Below, piece after piece: positions 1-12,800 of a DNA stretch of 64,000 nucleotides; the first letter of the stretch is position 1; each line of letters starts with the position of its first letter. The position numbers and the translations under genes were made by a program. Origin of the DNA: Auanema rhodensis (lineage: Eukaryota; Nematoda; Chromadorea; Rhabditida; Rhabditidae); contig OZ059899.1 in assembly GCA_964057225.1 (NCBI GenBank), positions 4,960,001-5,024,000 of the forward strand, read 5' to 3'. The notes under the pieces are model-generated. The model did not search any database. It saw only the letters and a list, made by a program, of their open reading frames with translations, and had not been told where the DNA came from.

Positions 1-215
1 AAATTGCCCAATCATCAGATACTCGAATCTTGCATTCTCTAGGTTTTGCATATAAGACCATTTGAAGAAATCTTGATGTTGGCTTATTTGAACTTGATTG
101 ACATGATATAGTTGATTTCATCTTAGCTATTACCCACCTAAATATAAATACAATAGAGTGCTAGAACTAATTTTAATAAATAAATAACTTTTTATTATTT
201 AAAAAAATGTTTATA

Positions 216-618
216 TTACCAATCACATCCGTCATTGTAAAAACTTGAAGATTCATATTCTTTCTCTGGATCATCAAGTTCTTGAAGATTTTTGAATGTA
301 TGCGTAAAAGATAAATTTGTTGAAATGCTGAAAAGATTATATATTCCCTTCAAAACTTGTAAATTATAAGAAAATCAGTAATATTAAACATCTCAAAATG
401 ATATTACCGATAATTCTTAAAACCAAAATAAGATATCCCACTTTGCATATTTGTGATAATCCGTATTAATTGATATCGTAACCATAGTCCAGAAGTTGCC
501 ACAGTAATGGAAATAGAAATGAGAGTACCAGTATATTAAACTGAAATTGCAGAAAGCATATGAATAGATTCAAAAGTTTCACTAAATTTTTCTGAAAAAT
601 CGAAAATTGTCTTCTTTT
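216..618 (-). pseudogene. 3' end of unidentified minus-strand gene, one in-frame stop
   Basis: Two exons can be read on the minus strand. The last exon (327 down to 216) encodes an acidic tail ending NDGCDW and a TAA. It joins in frame, through a canonical GTAATA...TTTTCAG intron, to an exon spanning about 618-408. That exon encodes a hydrophobic segment (GTLISISITVATSGLW) followed by RYQLIRIITNM, so the product looks like a membrane protein with a short acidic C-terminal tail. The same frame is open upstream (EKFSETFESIHMLSAISV) except for one TAA at 538-536. I found no acceptor that would splice this stop out. The gene may be broken, may use an exon boundary I missed, or may contain a sequence error. 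The protein family is not recognised and the 5' part was not found. Confidence 0.35.
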
Positions 619-2006
619 CTGGAAGGTGAGTTAGAATTAAAATAATATGAGAATACAAACAACATATTGTTTTAAAAAGAATAAATCAATATTATACTTT
701 ATATTTATTCCATTCTATTCTATTTAGATCTTAAAAACATTGTATATCTTTTATATTTACAATTTTAAACTTGTTAATCTTCAAATAAAATAATAAATTT
801 CATTTCAAATATTATCTTTAAATTGTCTTTTTCAATCAGTTTTCAACATAAAGAAAAAGAAAATAAGATCTAAGAAATATGAATTATATTTGATGGTTTT
901 CTTTGATTACTACTCATTCAATTCAAATATTTATTATTTTGTATCGAAATTCTAATTATTTTTATTTTGTAAACAATCAATATTTTATATTATTTACTTT
1001 TTGTTTTTGGTTTGATGTTCTTTAAAGTTATTTATACTTATAGATTATATTTATAATTCTAATAATATAAATATCTATCTAACTAGTATTTTAAAATCAT
1101 TTACTATTTAATAATCTGTTTCGATGTAAATCCATTTTTGAGCTCAGATCATCCACATTTAATTATTTCAATTTCTCATCCTTTTCTTTTTTATTTTTTC
1201 AGGTCATTTTATATGATACAAACGGATATATATGCCCTTTTCTGTTAAAATTTTTATTTTTATGAACTTTTAAATTTATTTTTCTGAGTACAAACATTTA
1301 TATTTTTATTTTTATTTATAAATTTAAAAATATTTCAATGATAATTCAATTTTTCTTTTTCTATACAAAATATTTTTCTTTAACATATATTACTATGTAA
1401 TAAATAAAATAAATTGTTTTTTAGTTGTTTTTGGTTAATCATTATTCATATTTTGATTCATTTATTGAAATTCATCAGTTTTTTTTTGTTTCTATCAAAT
1501 ATCATTTATTTTTACTTCTGATTGAAATATTTCAGCTTATAAGCCTTAATAATTCTTAAATTTTTATTTATAAATATAAAAAAATATATTTATTCTTTTG
1601 ATTTTACTCAGATCTCATGACTAGTTCTTCTCAAGGTTGAACACAGGACGCTCTATTACCACCCCCCACCTTTCCATCCAATCTCTACAACCATTACTCG
1701 ACCATTCATCAATCTGTTTCTTATGTTTTTCTATTTTGGCTAACATTGTCATTTCCTCTTTTTTCTGTGTAAAACTTATGATTCATTACATTAATCAATG
1801 TAAATAAACATTTTTGAATTAAAAAAAAAACTAAATTTACATTGAAAGTAATAATTTCAATCGGAGATTAACTAAATAATCAATGTTATATGAACATAAA
1901 TAAGATTTCGGTCAGATAGCCTCAAGGCCAATCAATAAAGTTTCGTTTATATTTTCTTAGTTTTTCTATTTATTTCTTTATTTATTTTAAAAAATATTTT
2001 TAATAG
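619..2006. other. AT-rich intergenic sequence
   Basis: Very AT-rich with long T and A runs. No splice-supported coding stretch was seen between the minus-strand exons at 216-618 and the rhomboid start at 2007. Upstream exons of the 216-618 gene could be hidden here. Confidence 0.5.
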
Positions 2007-3529
2007 ATGTCAAGAGAAATTTATGAAATGACATGTGAAACACAAGCTGAATGTACATCTTGGTTAAGGCTATTTCGAGCTGTTAGTTGAAATAACAAGA
2101 ATATTAATATTTTAAAATATTTTTTATATATTTAGTTTGATTATGATCATGATGGATATATTCCACATTATGATTTAAGAAGAGCTATCAGAGAATCTAC
2201 AATATCATTTGGGTGGGTCTGTCTGTCTATATTTGAATATATTTAACATTTTAAAATCTTTTTATTTAGGCTTTCTAATGGCCAAATCGATCGAATGACA
2301 GCAGATATTGACAGAAATCAAGATGGAATGATAGATTTTTCAGAATTTTGTATTTTAGTAAGTTTTTCATTGTTTTCAAGCATATTTGAAGCAATTATAA
2401 ATCTTTAAGATGAGTAGAATCAAGAATATGTACATAAAACATGGAATATTTCGTGCTGGTCAACTTGTTGTACCTAAACATCATCGAACAGAACAATTTA
2501 ATCGTTTACAAAAGTATTTTTAATTAAAAAAATTAAAATAAATAATATATTTTTAGATTTAATTGTTTTCCTCCACCTATATTTATGATTCTTATTAGTA
2601 TTCTACAGGTTATAAATTAAAATATAAAGAAATAATAAAGAAAATATTTAGATTGGATTTTATTTATATTATTTGGAACAATCTGGAGAAAAAATATCTG
2701 TTGATGGTCCTGTTCCAATTAAATCTCCATTAATCTTTGATCCAAATAAAATGAATGAAATATGGAGATTTGCATCATATATGTTTATTCATATAGGGTA
2801 TATTATTATATTATAATTAATAAAATTTAAAATTAAAATTTTGAAGACAGAAATTCTTGAACTTTTCAGTATTACTCATGTAATTTTCAATGTATTATCC
2901 CAGCTTATACTGGGATTTCCACTAGAACTTGTACATCAATGGAGAGTTCTTGTTGTATATATTGGTGGAGTAATAGCTGGTATGTTAATTCAATTTAAAA
3001 AAAAAAACAAAAAAATTTCACATAAAGGATCATTGCTTGTGGCATCTTTTGATTCACATACCTTTTTGGCTGGAGCTTCAGGAGGAGTTTATGCGATGTT
3101 ATCAGCACATCTTTCAAATCTTATTATGAATTGGAATGAAGTATTTTTTAAATTATTAAAATAGAATAAAAAATATAAAATTATAGATGGAATTTAATTT
3201 TATTCGATTATTTGTTTTACTTTTTATGATTTTCTTTGATGCTGGTGTTGCTATATATCAACGATTTTATACAGATCGAACAACAAAGGTTTATTATTAT
3301 TTTATAAAAATTATTATAATATTTATTATAGGTTTCACATCTTTCTCATTTGGGTGGATTTGTTGCTGGTCTACTCTTAGGTATAATATTTCTTCGAAAT
3401 CTCCGTAAGCATCGTTGGGAAAGAGTTGTATGGTGGTGCTCATTAATCATTTTTCTTATTTTATTTATTGCATTAATAATTATTTTAGTTTTCAAAAATT
3501 ATAATATTGTAATTAGTTTACCATTTTAA
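2007..3529 (+). CDS. Rhomboid-family intramembrane serine protease with EF-hands
   Basis: Ten exons (2007-2081, 2136-2212, 2270-2357, 2410-2513, 2557-2608, 2652-2797, 2870-2979, 3028-3140, 3187-3288, 3332-3529) join in frame to 354 residues. Two EF-hand loops lie at the cytosolic N-terminus (about residues 27-38 and 65-76; the second is DRNQDGMIDF). A seven-helix rhomboid core follows. The catalytic serine is in GASGG (Ser235) and the catalytic histidine in SHLSHLGG (about His295). The first core helix is followed by a long L1 loop with HIGITHVIFN. EF-hands plus a rhomboid core are typical of the animal RHBDL/Rhomboid-4 secretase group, which cleaves membrane-anchored ligands in a calcium-modulated way. 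Active-site residues are intact, so an active protease is expected. The start is the first ATG compatible with the EF-hand frame; a longer 5' end cannot be excluded. Confidence 0.9.
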
Positions 3530-3683
3530 TTTTCTTTTTATTGTTTAATTTAATTTTTGAAAACCCAAAAGTTTCAAAAAATATTTCGTACAAAACAAAA
3601 AATTTTTATTTCTTTTTTATAAATATATAAATATTTTTTATTTTTATTCTTTTTAATTTTTTAATTAAAAAAACTAAAAGTTG

Positions 3684-3755
3684 GGGCCGAGCCGGGGATC
3701 GATCCCGGGACCTCTCGCACCCTAAGCGAGAATCATACCACTAGACCACTCGGCC
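3684..3755 (-). tRNA. trnP-AGG: tRNA-Pro (anticodon AGG)
   Basis: The minus strand folds as a complete 72-nt cloverleaf. The seven-base acceptor arms are GGCCGAG and CTCGGCC. The anticodon stem CTCGC/GCGAG encloses TTAGGGT (anticodon AGG), and the T arm contains the GGGATCGATCCC segment. No intron is present. A T-rich tract typical of a Pol III terminator follows the 3' end. Confidence 0.95.
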
Positions 3756-4199
3756 TGCTTTACCAAATTTTAAAAAGTATTATCAACCAGATTAAACTAA
3801 CAATTGATTGAAAAAGGTAGGAAGACAGTTATTTTTGAACTTTTTCAAAAAATATTGTTGTCATCTATTTAACTGAAATTGATGAATGTTATACTATTGC
3901 TATTATATTTGAATTGTCAAGTATTTACAAAAAGAAAATGTCATCTTAATATATTCTGAATTACCCACTTATATGCTCAACGTACTATATTCATGTTATA
4001 GAAAGCAAGCTTATGCTTCTCATCCAACAGCTTATATTTCTATGAATATTATTGTAGTCAGAAAGCTTTAACGATTATAAATCTTCAAAAATTGAGAGAG
4101 AAAGTTTGTAAAGAGAGAAAGAAGGAAATCTTCATGCTTCTGCTTACAAAGGTGTGGTAGTGGTGGATGGTGATTGCTAGACAATCATTTTCAGCATCT

Positions 4200-4262
4200 T
4201 CTCTGTGCAGAGCTAGTATATTCTCTCTCTCTTTCTCTCTCTCTTTCTCTCGCTCTCTCTTT
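4200..4262 (+). repeat. CT microsatellite
   Basis: Interrupted (CT)n/(TTTCTCTC)n tract on the plus strand, inside the gene-free region before the LIM-protein gene. Confidence 0.85.
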
Positions 4263-4929
4263 TTTTGCTTTTCAACTACCAGAATCAAAAAACTGTACGG
4301 TGAGTTCAGAAGATAGAAAGAACAGTGAATATAGAATCCTTGTCGTGTTGCCTTCAAAATATGCCAACAAGCTCAACAGCCTTCTGTCCTGTTTTCCACT
4401 CTTCATCCGAATGCTGGACGAATGTGTGTTTGGTTGTCGTTGATCAGCACCGGACTTCAATAGCTCAAATCAAAGAAATCTCTCAGAAATCTTCAAGAAT
4501 TACTTCTTCTCTTATAATTTTTGAACCTTGTATTCTGTTTTTTCTTTTTTTCATTCAAAATACTTGGTTTACAATCAGTACAATGAAAGCATTGAATCAT
4601 AAGTTTATGTTTTAATTTATATTAAAATATTATTAAATATTAATTAATTTAATATTAAATATATATATATATATATAGTATACTATATGTTAATTTATAT
4701 ATTTTGAATTATTATTTTTCTTTTTTAAAAATATAATTAGTGATAATCAAGAATTTACATTAACTAACTACAAAGGGTTATAAGGAACTACAAGGTGGGA
4801 ATGAGTTCACAAAACCGACAATGATGAAGCTATAAGCCAATGCACTACCAATAGTTGATGTTCAGTTTTACTTTCTTCTCTTTTCCCGAATGTTTACTTA
4901 TCCGTAACGACTTTTTCTTCTTTTATTTT

Positions 4930-4983
4930 CTCCCCCTCCCCCCCTCTCTCTCTCTCTCCCTCTTTCTCTCTCTATCTCTCCCC
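4930..4983 (+). repeat. CT/C-rich low-complexity tract
   Basis: C-runs followed by (CT)n interrupted by A, on the plus strand. It has the same base bias as the neighbouring tracts at 4200 and 6330. Confidence 0.8.
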
Positions 4984-6329
4984 CTTTGTCGTCGTCATCA
5001 TTTACCGACCCCTACCTCGTTCGCATTCCGTACAATCCAGGTTCATATACGAGAGAACTGATGGATTCCTGATTTTCATTTCATTTCAATTTGAATCAAC
5101 CATTATTAGTCATTTATATAAATCTATACTATATCATATAGTTAACGAATATTTCTATTTCTATTATTTTATTTATAATAAAATAAAAAATAATTTAAAT
5201 TACTAATACTAACTATACTAAATATTTTTATTTGTAACTTCTTGTTGTTGTGTTTTTTTTCTTTTACCACTGTTCAGTAAAGTTTAAGGAAAATCATTTG
5301 TCTACGTGGCGCCTGTTCCTCCCACCTTACTTCCTTTCCTTTTTTTCTTTTTTTCTCTCATTTTCGCTCGTTACCTCAATATTTTTCTCTCCATCTACTA
5401 CTTTTTCATTACTTTCTCTGTGAACAATCGGATCTTTATCCAATAACATCCGTCAATCTCATCATAAATACGCCCTCAAGGCATAGATATAGTTTCTGTC
5501 TTATACTTCATTAGAGTTCTGTTCTGCTTATTCTCTTTCTTTTCTCATATTATTTTTCCTTCTTCATCTTCTTCTTAATCTTATGCTTCTACCGATTAAG
5601 CTGCTCCAAGTCTTCTAATTGACGTCGTTGATGTCCAGCTCGTGAATCATCCGTCTCATTTCCCACTTTCAATATCTTTCTTTTCTGTTCTCTTCTCTCC
5701 GTTCCTTGATACACGATGATGACGATTATTGCAAATCTGAAAAATTGAGTCACTCGTTGTTTCAGTTTCATCGAGAAGGCTATTCATCTTTATATTCTTC
5801 AACAATTTCTAAATCTTTTCCATTTTTATTAAAATATTTTGAAATTATTTCTTAACTTTTCCTTCACTTGTTTCAAATATTTTTAGCTTTCAACATATGC
5901 TGATGAATCGTAGTTCTTTCATAAAGTTTTATACTTTCTCTTCAAACGTCCTTGTAATGTTTCGTTAATCTCACAGACTTAAATCTTACTATATAACAGT
6001 TGAAACTGGGCCTCATTCATATGTATAACCATCCATTCGACAGCTTGTTATGTTGACTTCTTCTCTATTGGACAATTTTTTGTATGTCTTGTCGGATTCA
6101 ATGATACCTGAAGATATACTCATCCTCGTCACGTCTTCTGGTTTCTGCTGTTTCGTTTACGCCGATATCTTCAAAATTCTCTCGTTTTCTTCTTCCTCAC
6201 AGAAATAACTCTGCGTTTCCATCCAAGTGTAATGTCTTTCTGCGTCATTTCTGGCCAAACAGACTGTGTGCTCCGTCGTTGATTTCTTCTTCTGCTCCTT
6301 TCCTCCCACTTTTCTCTTTCTTGTCTTCA

Positions 6330-6366
6330 TCATTTTCTCTCTCTCTCTCTCCCTCTCTCTCTCCCT
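6330..6366 (+). repeat. CT microsatellite
   Basis: Near-perfect (CT)n with single C interruptions, about 200 bp upstream of the LIM-protein start codon. Confidence 0.85.
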
Positions 6367-6564
6367 CGCGTTTCCCAGTTTTTCACTGCTCCGCCAGTTC
6401 AAATCTTGTTTGGTGCAAAGCACATTGTGATGGAAAGACCGTTGTCTCAATTCCCTTTTAACACTCTTCAACTTCTTTTCATAAAAAAATATTATTTTCA
6501 TTGTTTAGTTCTCTTCAATAAATTAATTCTTAATTAATATATTTATGTTATTATTTGTTTCAGA

Positions 6565-9082
6565 ATGCCATTCAAGCCAGTTGAACACCCTAAATGCCCA
6601 AAGTGCGGTAAGTCCGTATATGCTGCTGAAGAGATGTGTGCCGGAGGATATAAATGGCATAAATTCTGTTTCAAGTGCAGTAAGTTTTTCAAATTTTGTT
6701 ATAAATTGACTCAATATTCAATGTTCATTGAATTTTACAAAAATATTCTATTTTTCTTGATTGATTCTATTGAAGAAAAAGTATTTTTTTTACTTTTCAT
6801 TCTACTATTATAAATCATAAAACAGTATAGTATTGTGTGATTTGTAATATAGAAAATGTGGAATTCATATGGTGACTATGTGAAGAAATTGAGATTAAAG
6901 ACAGAATATATGAGAAAACGAGTCCGTTTGGTTGCCAGAACTTAACGTTGTATTATCCTCACGGCGACCTTTTAGTTTTCTTCTCCTTTCAAAGAAGCTC
7001 GAACGGTTACATCTTCTTTCCATATCTCACATCTGATTTCTTATTGTTATTTATATTCTATCCTTCAACTAATCTCTCTCTCTTTCTCTCTCTTTCTCTT
7101 TCTTTCTCTTTCTTCTCTCTCTATATATATTATAAATTCAAAAAGGGCTTTTGCTTCGATATAGATATTGTTGGTTGTAAAAATTACATAGATACAGTAG
7201 TTAGATGTTCAAAATCTATCGAAGAAAAGTTAAATGAGATGCAGCTGTTCAAACCGAAAATAGTTGTCGATAATTATCATCTTTTTCATCATATTTTTCT
7301 AATCTTAAACTTTAAATTGGGCTCAATGTTGTCAACTTGTGTCTTTCTCTCACTTTCTTTGTCACCAAAAGAAAAAAAAAGGAAAGACAGTCTAGATCAA
7401 GAGAAACGTAAGATAGACAAGAGAGAAGAACGTTGTCGTTTGTCGTTTAACTATGTAAGCTGTTTGCTCCATTGTTGTATTTTCTAATCAGATGGATAAA
7501 AGTTGCTTTAATCGTAAAAGTTGCTCAAATTTAAATTTGAAATAATTTAAATTAATTATGTATGTATAGTTATATATATATATATATAGTTATATATATA
7601 TCTTGTAGAAAGATGATGCATAAGAGAAACATGAAAAAATAGAACAGGAAACATGCTATATCGTGTTTCCGGCTTTTGCTTCAACTATTTGCTAACATAG
7701 ATTAAAATGTATTATTTGAGCAGAAATACCAATATCATTTTTTCTTTTGTCAATTATGAAAAATTAAATATTTGTATATAATTAGTTAAGAAAATTAAAA
7801 ATCAGATATTGAATGATATTGATATATAGACAGTTAGATTGAATATAAGAATTGTTTGTCTATGTTTATTGATTCTTGTAATAAGTTAATACTAATCTTA
7901 ACTATATGTATATAGTATAAGTATAAGAATATGTTGTGTTATGTTAATGTCTTTTGTCCATTGTTGATTTCAGCTATGTGTAATAAGTTACTTGATTCTA
8001 CTAACTGTTGTGAACATCAAGCTGAACTTTATTGTAAACAATGTCATTGTAGACGATATGGTCCAAAGGTATGATATTATCTATTAGCTATCTATATAAT
8101 ATAGTTAAATATATTAACTATATTATTTTGTGTTTGTTATGTATGTTTTTGTTTTGTGTAGGGTGTTGGATTTGGTATTGGAGCTGGATCTTTAACTATG
8201 GATACAGGAGAACAATTTGGAAATAAAGAAGTAGATATGACGTCAGTAATGATGATTAATATCTAAGTTTTATTCGTTTTTTCATGTTATTTATCATTTG
8301 TTTTTAACATATTTGTTATATTAACCTTCAAATAACCCTAATCATGCATGAAATATAACTCTAAATTCTATATATCAGCGTAAAATCAATTTCTCTCCTT
8401 ATTTAAAATAGGATATCAATCAATATATATTATTATTCTTTAATTTTTTATTCAGTTTTCCTTTAAAAAAAAATTTTATAAACTAATCTCTCTCCTTTCT
8501 ATTACCCCCATTTTCAGATATGTGCAATAAACTTCTTGATTCCTGCACTGTTGCTCCACACGAAAATGAATTATACTGCAAGCAGTGCCATGGACGTAAA
8601 TATGGACCAAAAGGAGTTGGATTTGGTCTTGGAGCTGGTTGCCTCACTACTGATAATGGAGAAAAATTCGGAAATGGCAAAGAATAGTCAGCAACTTGAT
8701 CATTATTTGTCAAAAAAAGTTTCAACCAATTTCTTAATTAGTTGCATGTTACCAACCAACTAACCCGCATGTTTCCAACTTTACTTATTCAATTTGAATA
8801 GAAAAAAAATTATAATTAACAATCTTTATATCTTTTTGAACTTAAAAAATAACTTTTAGAAACGAAAACGTTAATGGAACCCCCCTCTTCCTCTCCTTAA
8901 ACTAATTTAAATGATTTTCAATGATTACCCAAAACCATTACCTTAACTAAAACCAAATGATTTAAACAGAAGATAACGAAAATTGATTATTTGACAGATG
9001 AACTCTTCAATTTCTTTTTTTTAGAAATCGTCCTATGACTGCTGAAGCCTTCACAGCTCCTATCAATCCTTCTCATAGCTGA
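6565..9082 (+). CDS. mlp-1: Muscle LIM protein (CRP/MLP type) with alternative second-finger exons
   Basis: Exon 1 (6565-6679) starts one base after TTTCAG. It encodes the first zinc finger of a LIM domain (C11, C14, H32, C35) and splits a codon after one base. Two alternative acceptors restore the same frame. The 7974-8068 + 8162-8241 + 9025-9082 set gives 115 residues ending NPSHS; without the last splice it stops at 8266. Exon 8518-8687 gives 94 residues ending GNGKE. Both encode the second finger (C38, C41, C59, C62), the basic KYGPK/RYGPK motif and the glycine-rich GVGFG tail of CRP/MLP proteins. These proteins tether Z-disc and actin partners in muscle and can enter the nucleus. Only one LIM domain is seen, as in small invertebrate MLPs. 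The 1.3 kb intron 1 carries another CT tract. An AATAAA-type signal lies near 9211. Confidence 0.88.
7075..7125 (+). repeat. CT microsatellite in LIM gene intron 1
   Basis: Interrupted (CT)n/(TTTCTC)n tract within the long first intron of the LIM-protein gene, pyrimidines on the sense strand. Confidence 0.8.
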
Positions 9083-9681
9083 AGAGTATCTCATCTTCAA
9101 CCGATCATAAATTCCGATCACTTCATAAGCGTCTTCAGCAAACCTTATTATGTATCAGATTTTCTTTCATCTTTTAATTAATGTAATACAGAATGAATGT
9201 GATTGTATATTAATAAAATAAAATTTGAAAAATCTTTGAAATTGATTTGTGGCAACAAGTATAAACACAAAAATGAACAAATTTGTTTATGGAAAAACAA
9301 AAATAATGTACAAAAGATAAATGAATCATTTCTGCTAACATGATATTGAACTTCAAAACAACAATATCATGTTACAGACGAAGTTATAGAAATGTATTTT
9401 GATTTGGCAGCAGAGAAATGTCGTGATTTCTGAGAAAATTACGATAAAACACATAAGAAAACAAAGGTTAAAAATAATTTGAATGAAATTAAATTTCTAC
9501 ATTCATGATTAGCGAATGTTAAACCAAATGAATACAGACAGAAAATTGTTTAAAACATCTTCTAAAGGTATCAGAAAAAGAATGAGGGATTTTCAAATAA
9601 ATTAATGCTGCAAGTTGAGACGAATGAAACATTAGATGTATGTAAGAACATCAGATAAAACTAAATCTATCTATTAATAGA

Positions 9682-9717
<36 letters not shown>

Positions 9718-9840
9718 AAGAAAACTAATTTTCAGACTTGACTTGAAAAGTAACCGAGATGTATGTTGATTAGACGATTATGTTACAAATATAAAGAGAT
9801 TGGAATTAATAAATGCCAAAAAATATGCTTCAAAACAGCC

Positions 9841-12800
9841 TCACAATTGAGTTATCACGCGGCTTTGTGTGGAAGGAATGCCTGATGTTGCAATTGGTAT
9901 ATAAGTTATGCTTGACCCGCCTGATCTGCAAACATTGGTAGTAGATTGATTACTTCATAAAATATTTTTAATACAAAATGGTTTATAAATATAAAGAAAT
10001 ATTCGTACTTACACAAAAGCGCCATTGTTTTGGTATGATCGACCACCGCTTGCCATCTTGGGTATACGACTAGGGCCAGTTGGCTAAATGAAAATTCATT
10101 TAAACAGTTCAAATTAAATGAAAGAATGTTAAGAAATGTAAGCAAACCTGTGCTGTATTCATCGCCAACAATCGTGTGGGCTCTTGAAGCCTAGATTTGC
10201 TAGGCTTAGGAATGCCGGTGTTAGGTTTGATAGCAGGTGTGATTGCAGTGCCAGTGTTATTAGAATTTGTCAAATCAGTAGACGAGCAGGTTGAGCTAGT
10301 AGGGGAGAAGAGAAGCTTATCGGGCTCTTGTTCAATTGGCTTGTTCTCTTTTTCGGGTGTGGTTCCTTCAGAAGGTGGGGGAGTTAAATGAGCCGAAGAC
10401 AATTCAGTCTGAGAAAGATGTGGATAAGCGTTATACATTAGAGCTATTAGGAATTTAAGGAAAGACTTAAAGAAGCTTTGTGTTGAAGAAAAAGCATACT
10501 AAGCATTCCGATGGTATAATAGTTAGCAAAAATATTTTACCTGCATTGGTGCTACAACATATTTAGGAATACGGCTGACATTACGAACTGGAGAAGTAAC
10601 AGGAGTGGTCTCCGACATAATATGATTCTTCTCTAATGACGGAGAAAATTTCTGAAACATGAATTAAACTAATGCAAATGACAATAAAAAAGAAAAATTG
10701 ATTATTAATATTTCAGAATTTGCGAACCTTGTCGGATTGTAAAGTGCCACCCACTGGGATAGTTGTGACATGATTATGAGACTGGTAACTAATAGAAGAA
10801 GTAGGAATTCTAGATGGAGCTGGATTAGCAGTAGAAGGTTGACTATAGAAAGGGTTGTCCAATCGAGCATCAACAGTCTAGAAATATAAAAAATGAAATC
10901 AGTTACGATTAATGTTATATTACCTTTGGTGTGATGCTACTAGAAGAATGCGTTAGTTGGGGTGCCTTAGGTGGGATAGAATTTCCGGTTGACTCGTTTA
11001 AAGACAAGTGGCTGATAAGCTCTCCCGTTGGAACAGAAGTACTAGCATTAATAGTAGCAGCAACTTGTTCACGAATCATTTCGCGTTTCTGATGGCGAGC
11101 AGCAGCATGACTTTGCCGCGGACCATATCGTTGACTTGGTCTACGCTCAAAGGAAGATGACGTACGACGAGACATGCGCCCGCTTTCTTTATGAACAGTT
11201 TCATACTCAGTTCGACCTCTGAAGACCAAACAATAAACTTTAATTAAAAAAGCAAAATCATACCTATATTTGAATGTACTTCCTAATCTAAACAATTGCA
11301 TTCGACTTTGTCGAGGGTTTTGACGAATTTTCAAACGGAAGAAAGTATGATGTTCAATAGCACATTTCCATAAATGTTTACAAGCTTTGTGAGAGCATAA
11401 ATTGAAAACAAAAGTATGAAGTTGAATTTGTCCATTATTCTAAAAAAATTAAATAAAAAATTAATTTAAATAAACGACTAAATACCGAAGAGTCTGCATC
11501 TTCCTCAACAACTAATGTGATTCTCTTGTTCTTGAAATCAAGTTTTTGGATTTTCTCCCAGAAGAACAAACCAATTTTCTGAGATCCATCAAACACTAAC
11601 ATCCCCTGTGGCGTAAGGCCTAAGGTATACCTAAACATACATTTCATATCACTAAATAAATACAATATACTTACGTATTTCCATCTCTTCCTTCTACTTT
11701 GTGGGTATCAACCCCATACATTTCCAAATATTTTGCTTTATTAAGGTAATTCAATTCAGCTTGTGCTGGAGTTTGACCACGACAAAGCTTGAAACGTTCC
11801 AATATATCTAGTTCCATCTTCTCGTCCTGTTCCGGATGGAAACGGAACTCGGATATCAAAAGAGCGGTATGATCTATTGCATTATAATCTCCGAGTTCAG
11901 CTTAAAAATATATAAAATTAAGAAAACCATTTGAGGTTTACACTCACATTGCAAAGCAAAAGCTGCTAATTCAATAGCAAGCTCCTTAGAACATGATAAG
12001 CGGCCGGAAAGAATATCAAGCTTAAGTTGCAAGAAAAATTGGTATCTGAAAACACTCGAATCTGGAAAAAAACAATCAATGTAACTTACCTAGTAAGCTC
12101 TTCTTTCAAGTTACTACAAGGCTCCGAAGTGAAGAACTTTACACGGAAGCGAAAAGTAAATGGAGGACCAATAGGTACTTGCTTAGCTATTTTCTTAACA
12201 GGATCAAGCCAATGCTGAATAAATAATTATAATATTAAGATGAAAACTGTTTGTCCTACTTGAACGTTGTATTGATCAGTAAACAATAAGCCAAAGTAAT
12301 CTCTTTCTTCCAAATCAAGGGAATAGAATACTTGATCGTAAACTTCTTCCCCTAGGGCATTTTTCTGCAATAAAGGAAATATATACTGAAAAATCAAAAA
12401 AACTATGAATCAACCATAATGAATTTCGAAATTAGTTTCATTACTATACATTTCAAATTGATTATCACATATGCATACATCTTGAGCATACAATCCTCTT
12501 GTCTCATCACTACGCTTATAATAGTTTTAATGTGGAAATAATGATCAATGAGAGCAGCAAAAGAACTTATAAAGATAGATATCTTCTTTATTTAGATTAT
12601 TCAATGTATACCTACTCATTCACTCACTCAGTCTTTAACTCTTTTTGTTTCATCAAGAAATTATTCTTTAAATATCACATTTGAGCGGTATTTCGTATTT
12701 ATGTGTCATATTGGCTGGGAATGATAATATGTTGAGAATGACAAGGGTTTACTAATGCTTTTTTTCAAAAATTTTTTGCCATGTATCAAACATGAGATCG

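Larger units (their letters stand above)
3756..6563. other. Pyrimidine-rich gene-free region upstream of the LIM gene
   Basis: No coding exon is supported. From about 4.8 to 6.5 kb the plus strand is strongly T/C-rich and carries several CT microsatellites, ending at a TTTCAG acceptor one base before the LIM-protein ATG. It may be promoter plus a long 5' intron or outron of that gene. Confidence 0.5.
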
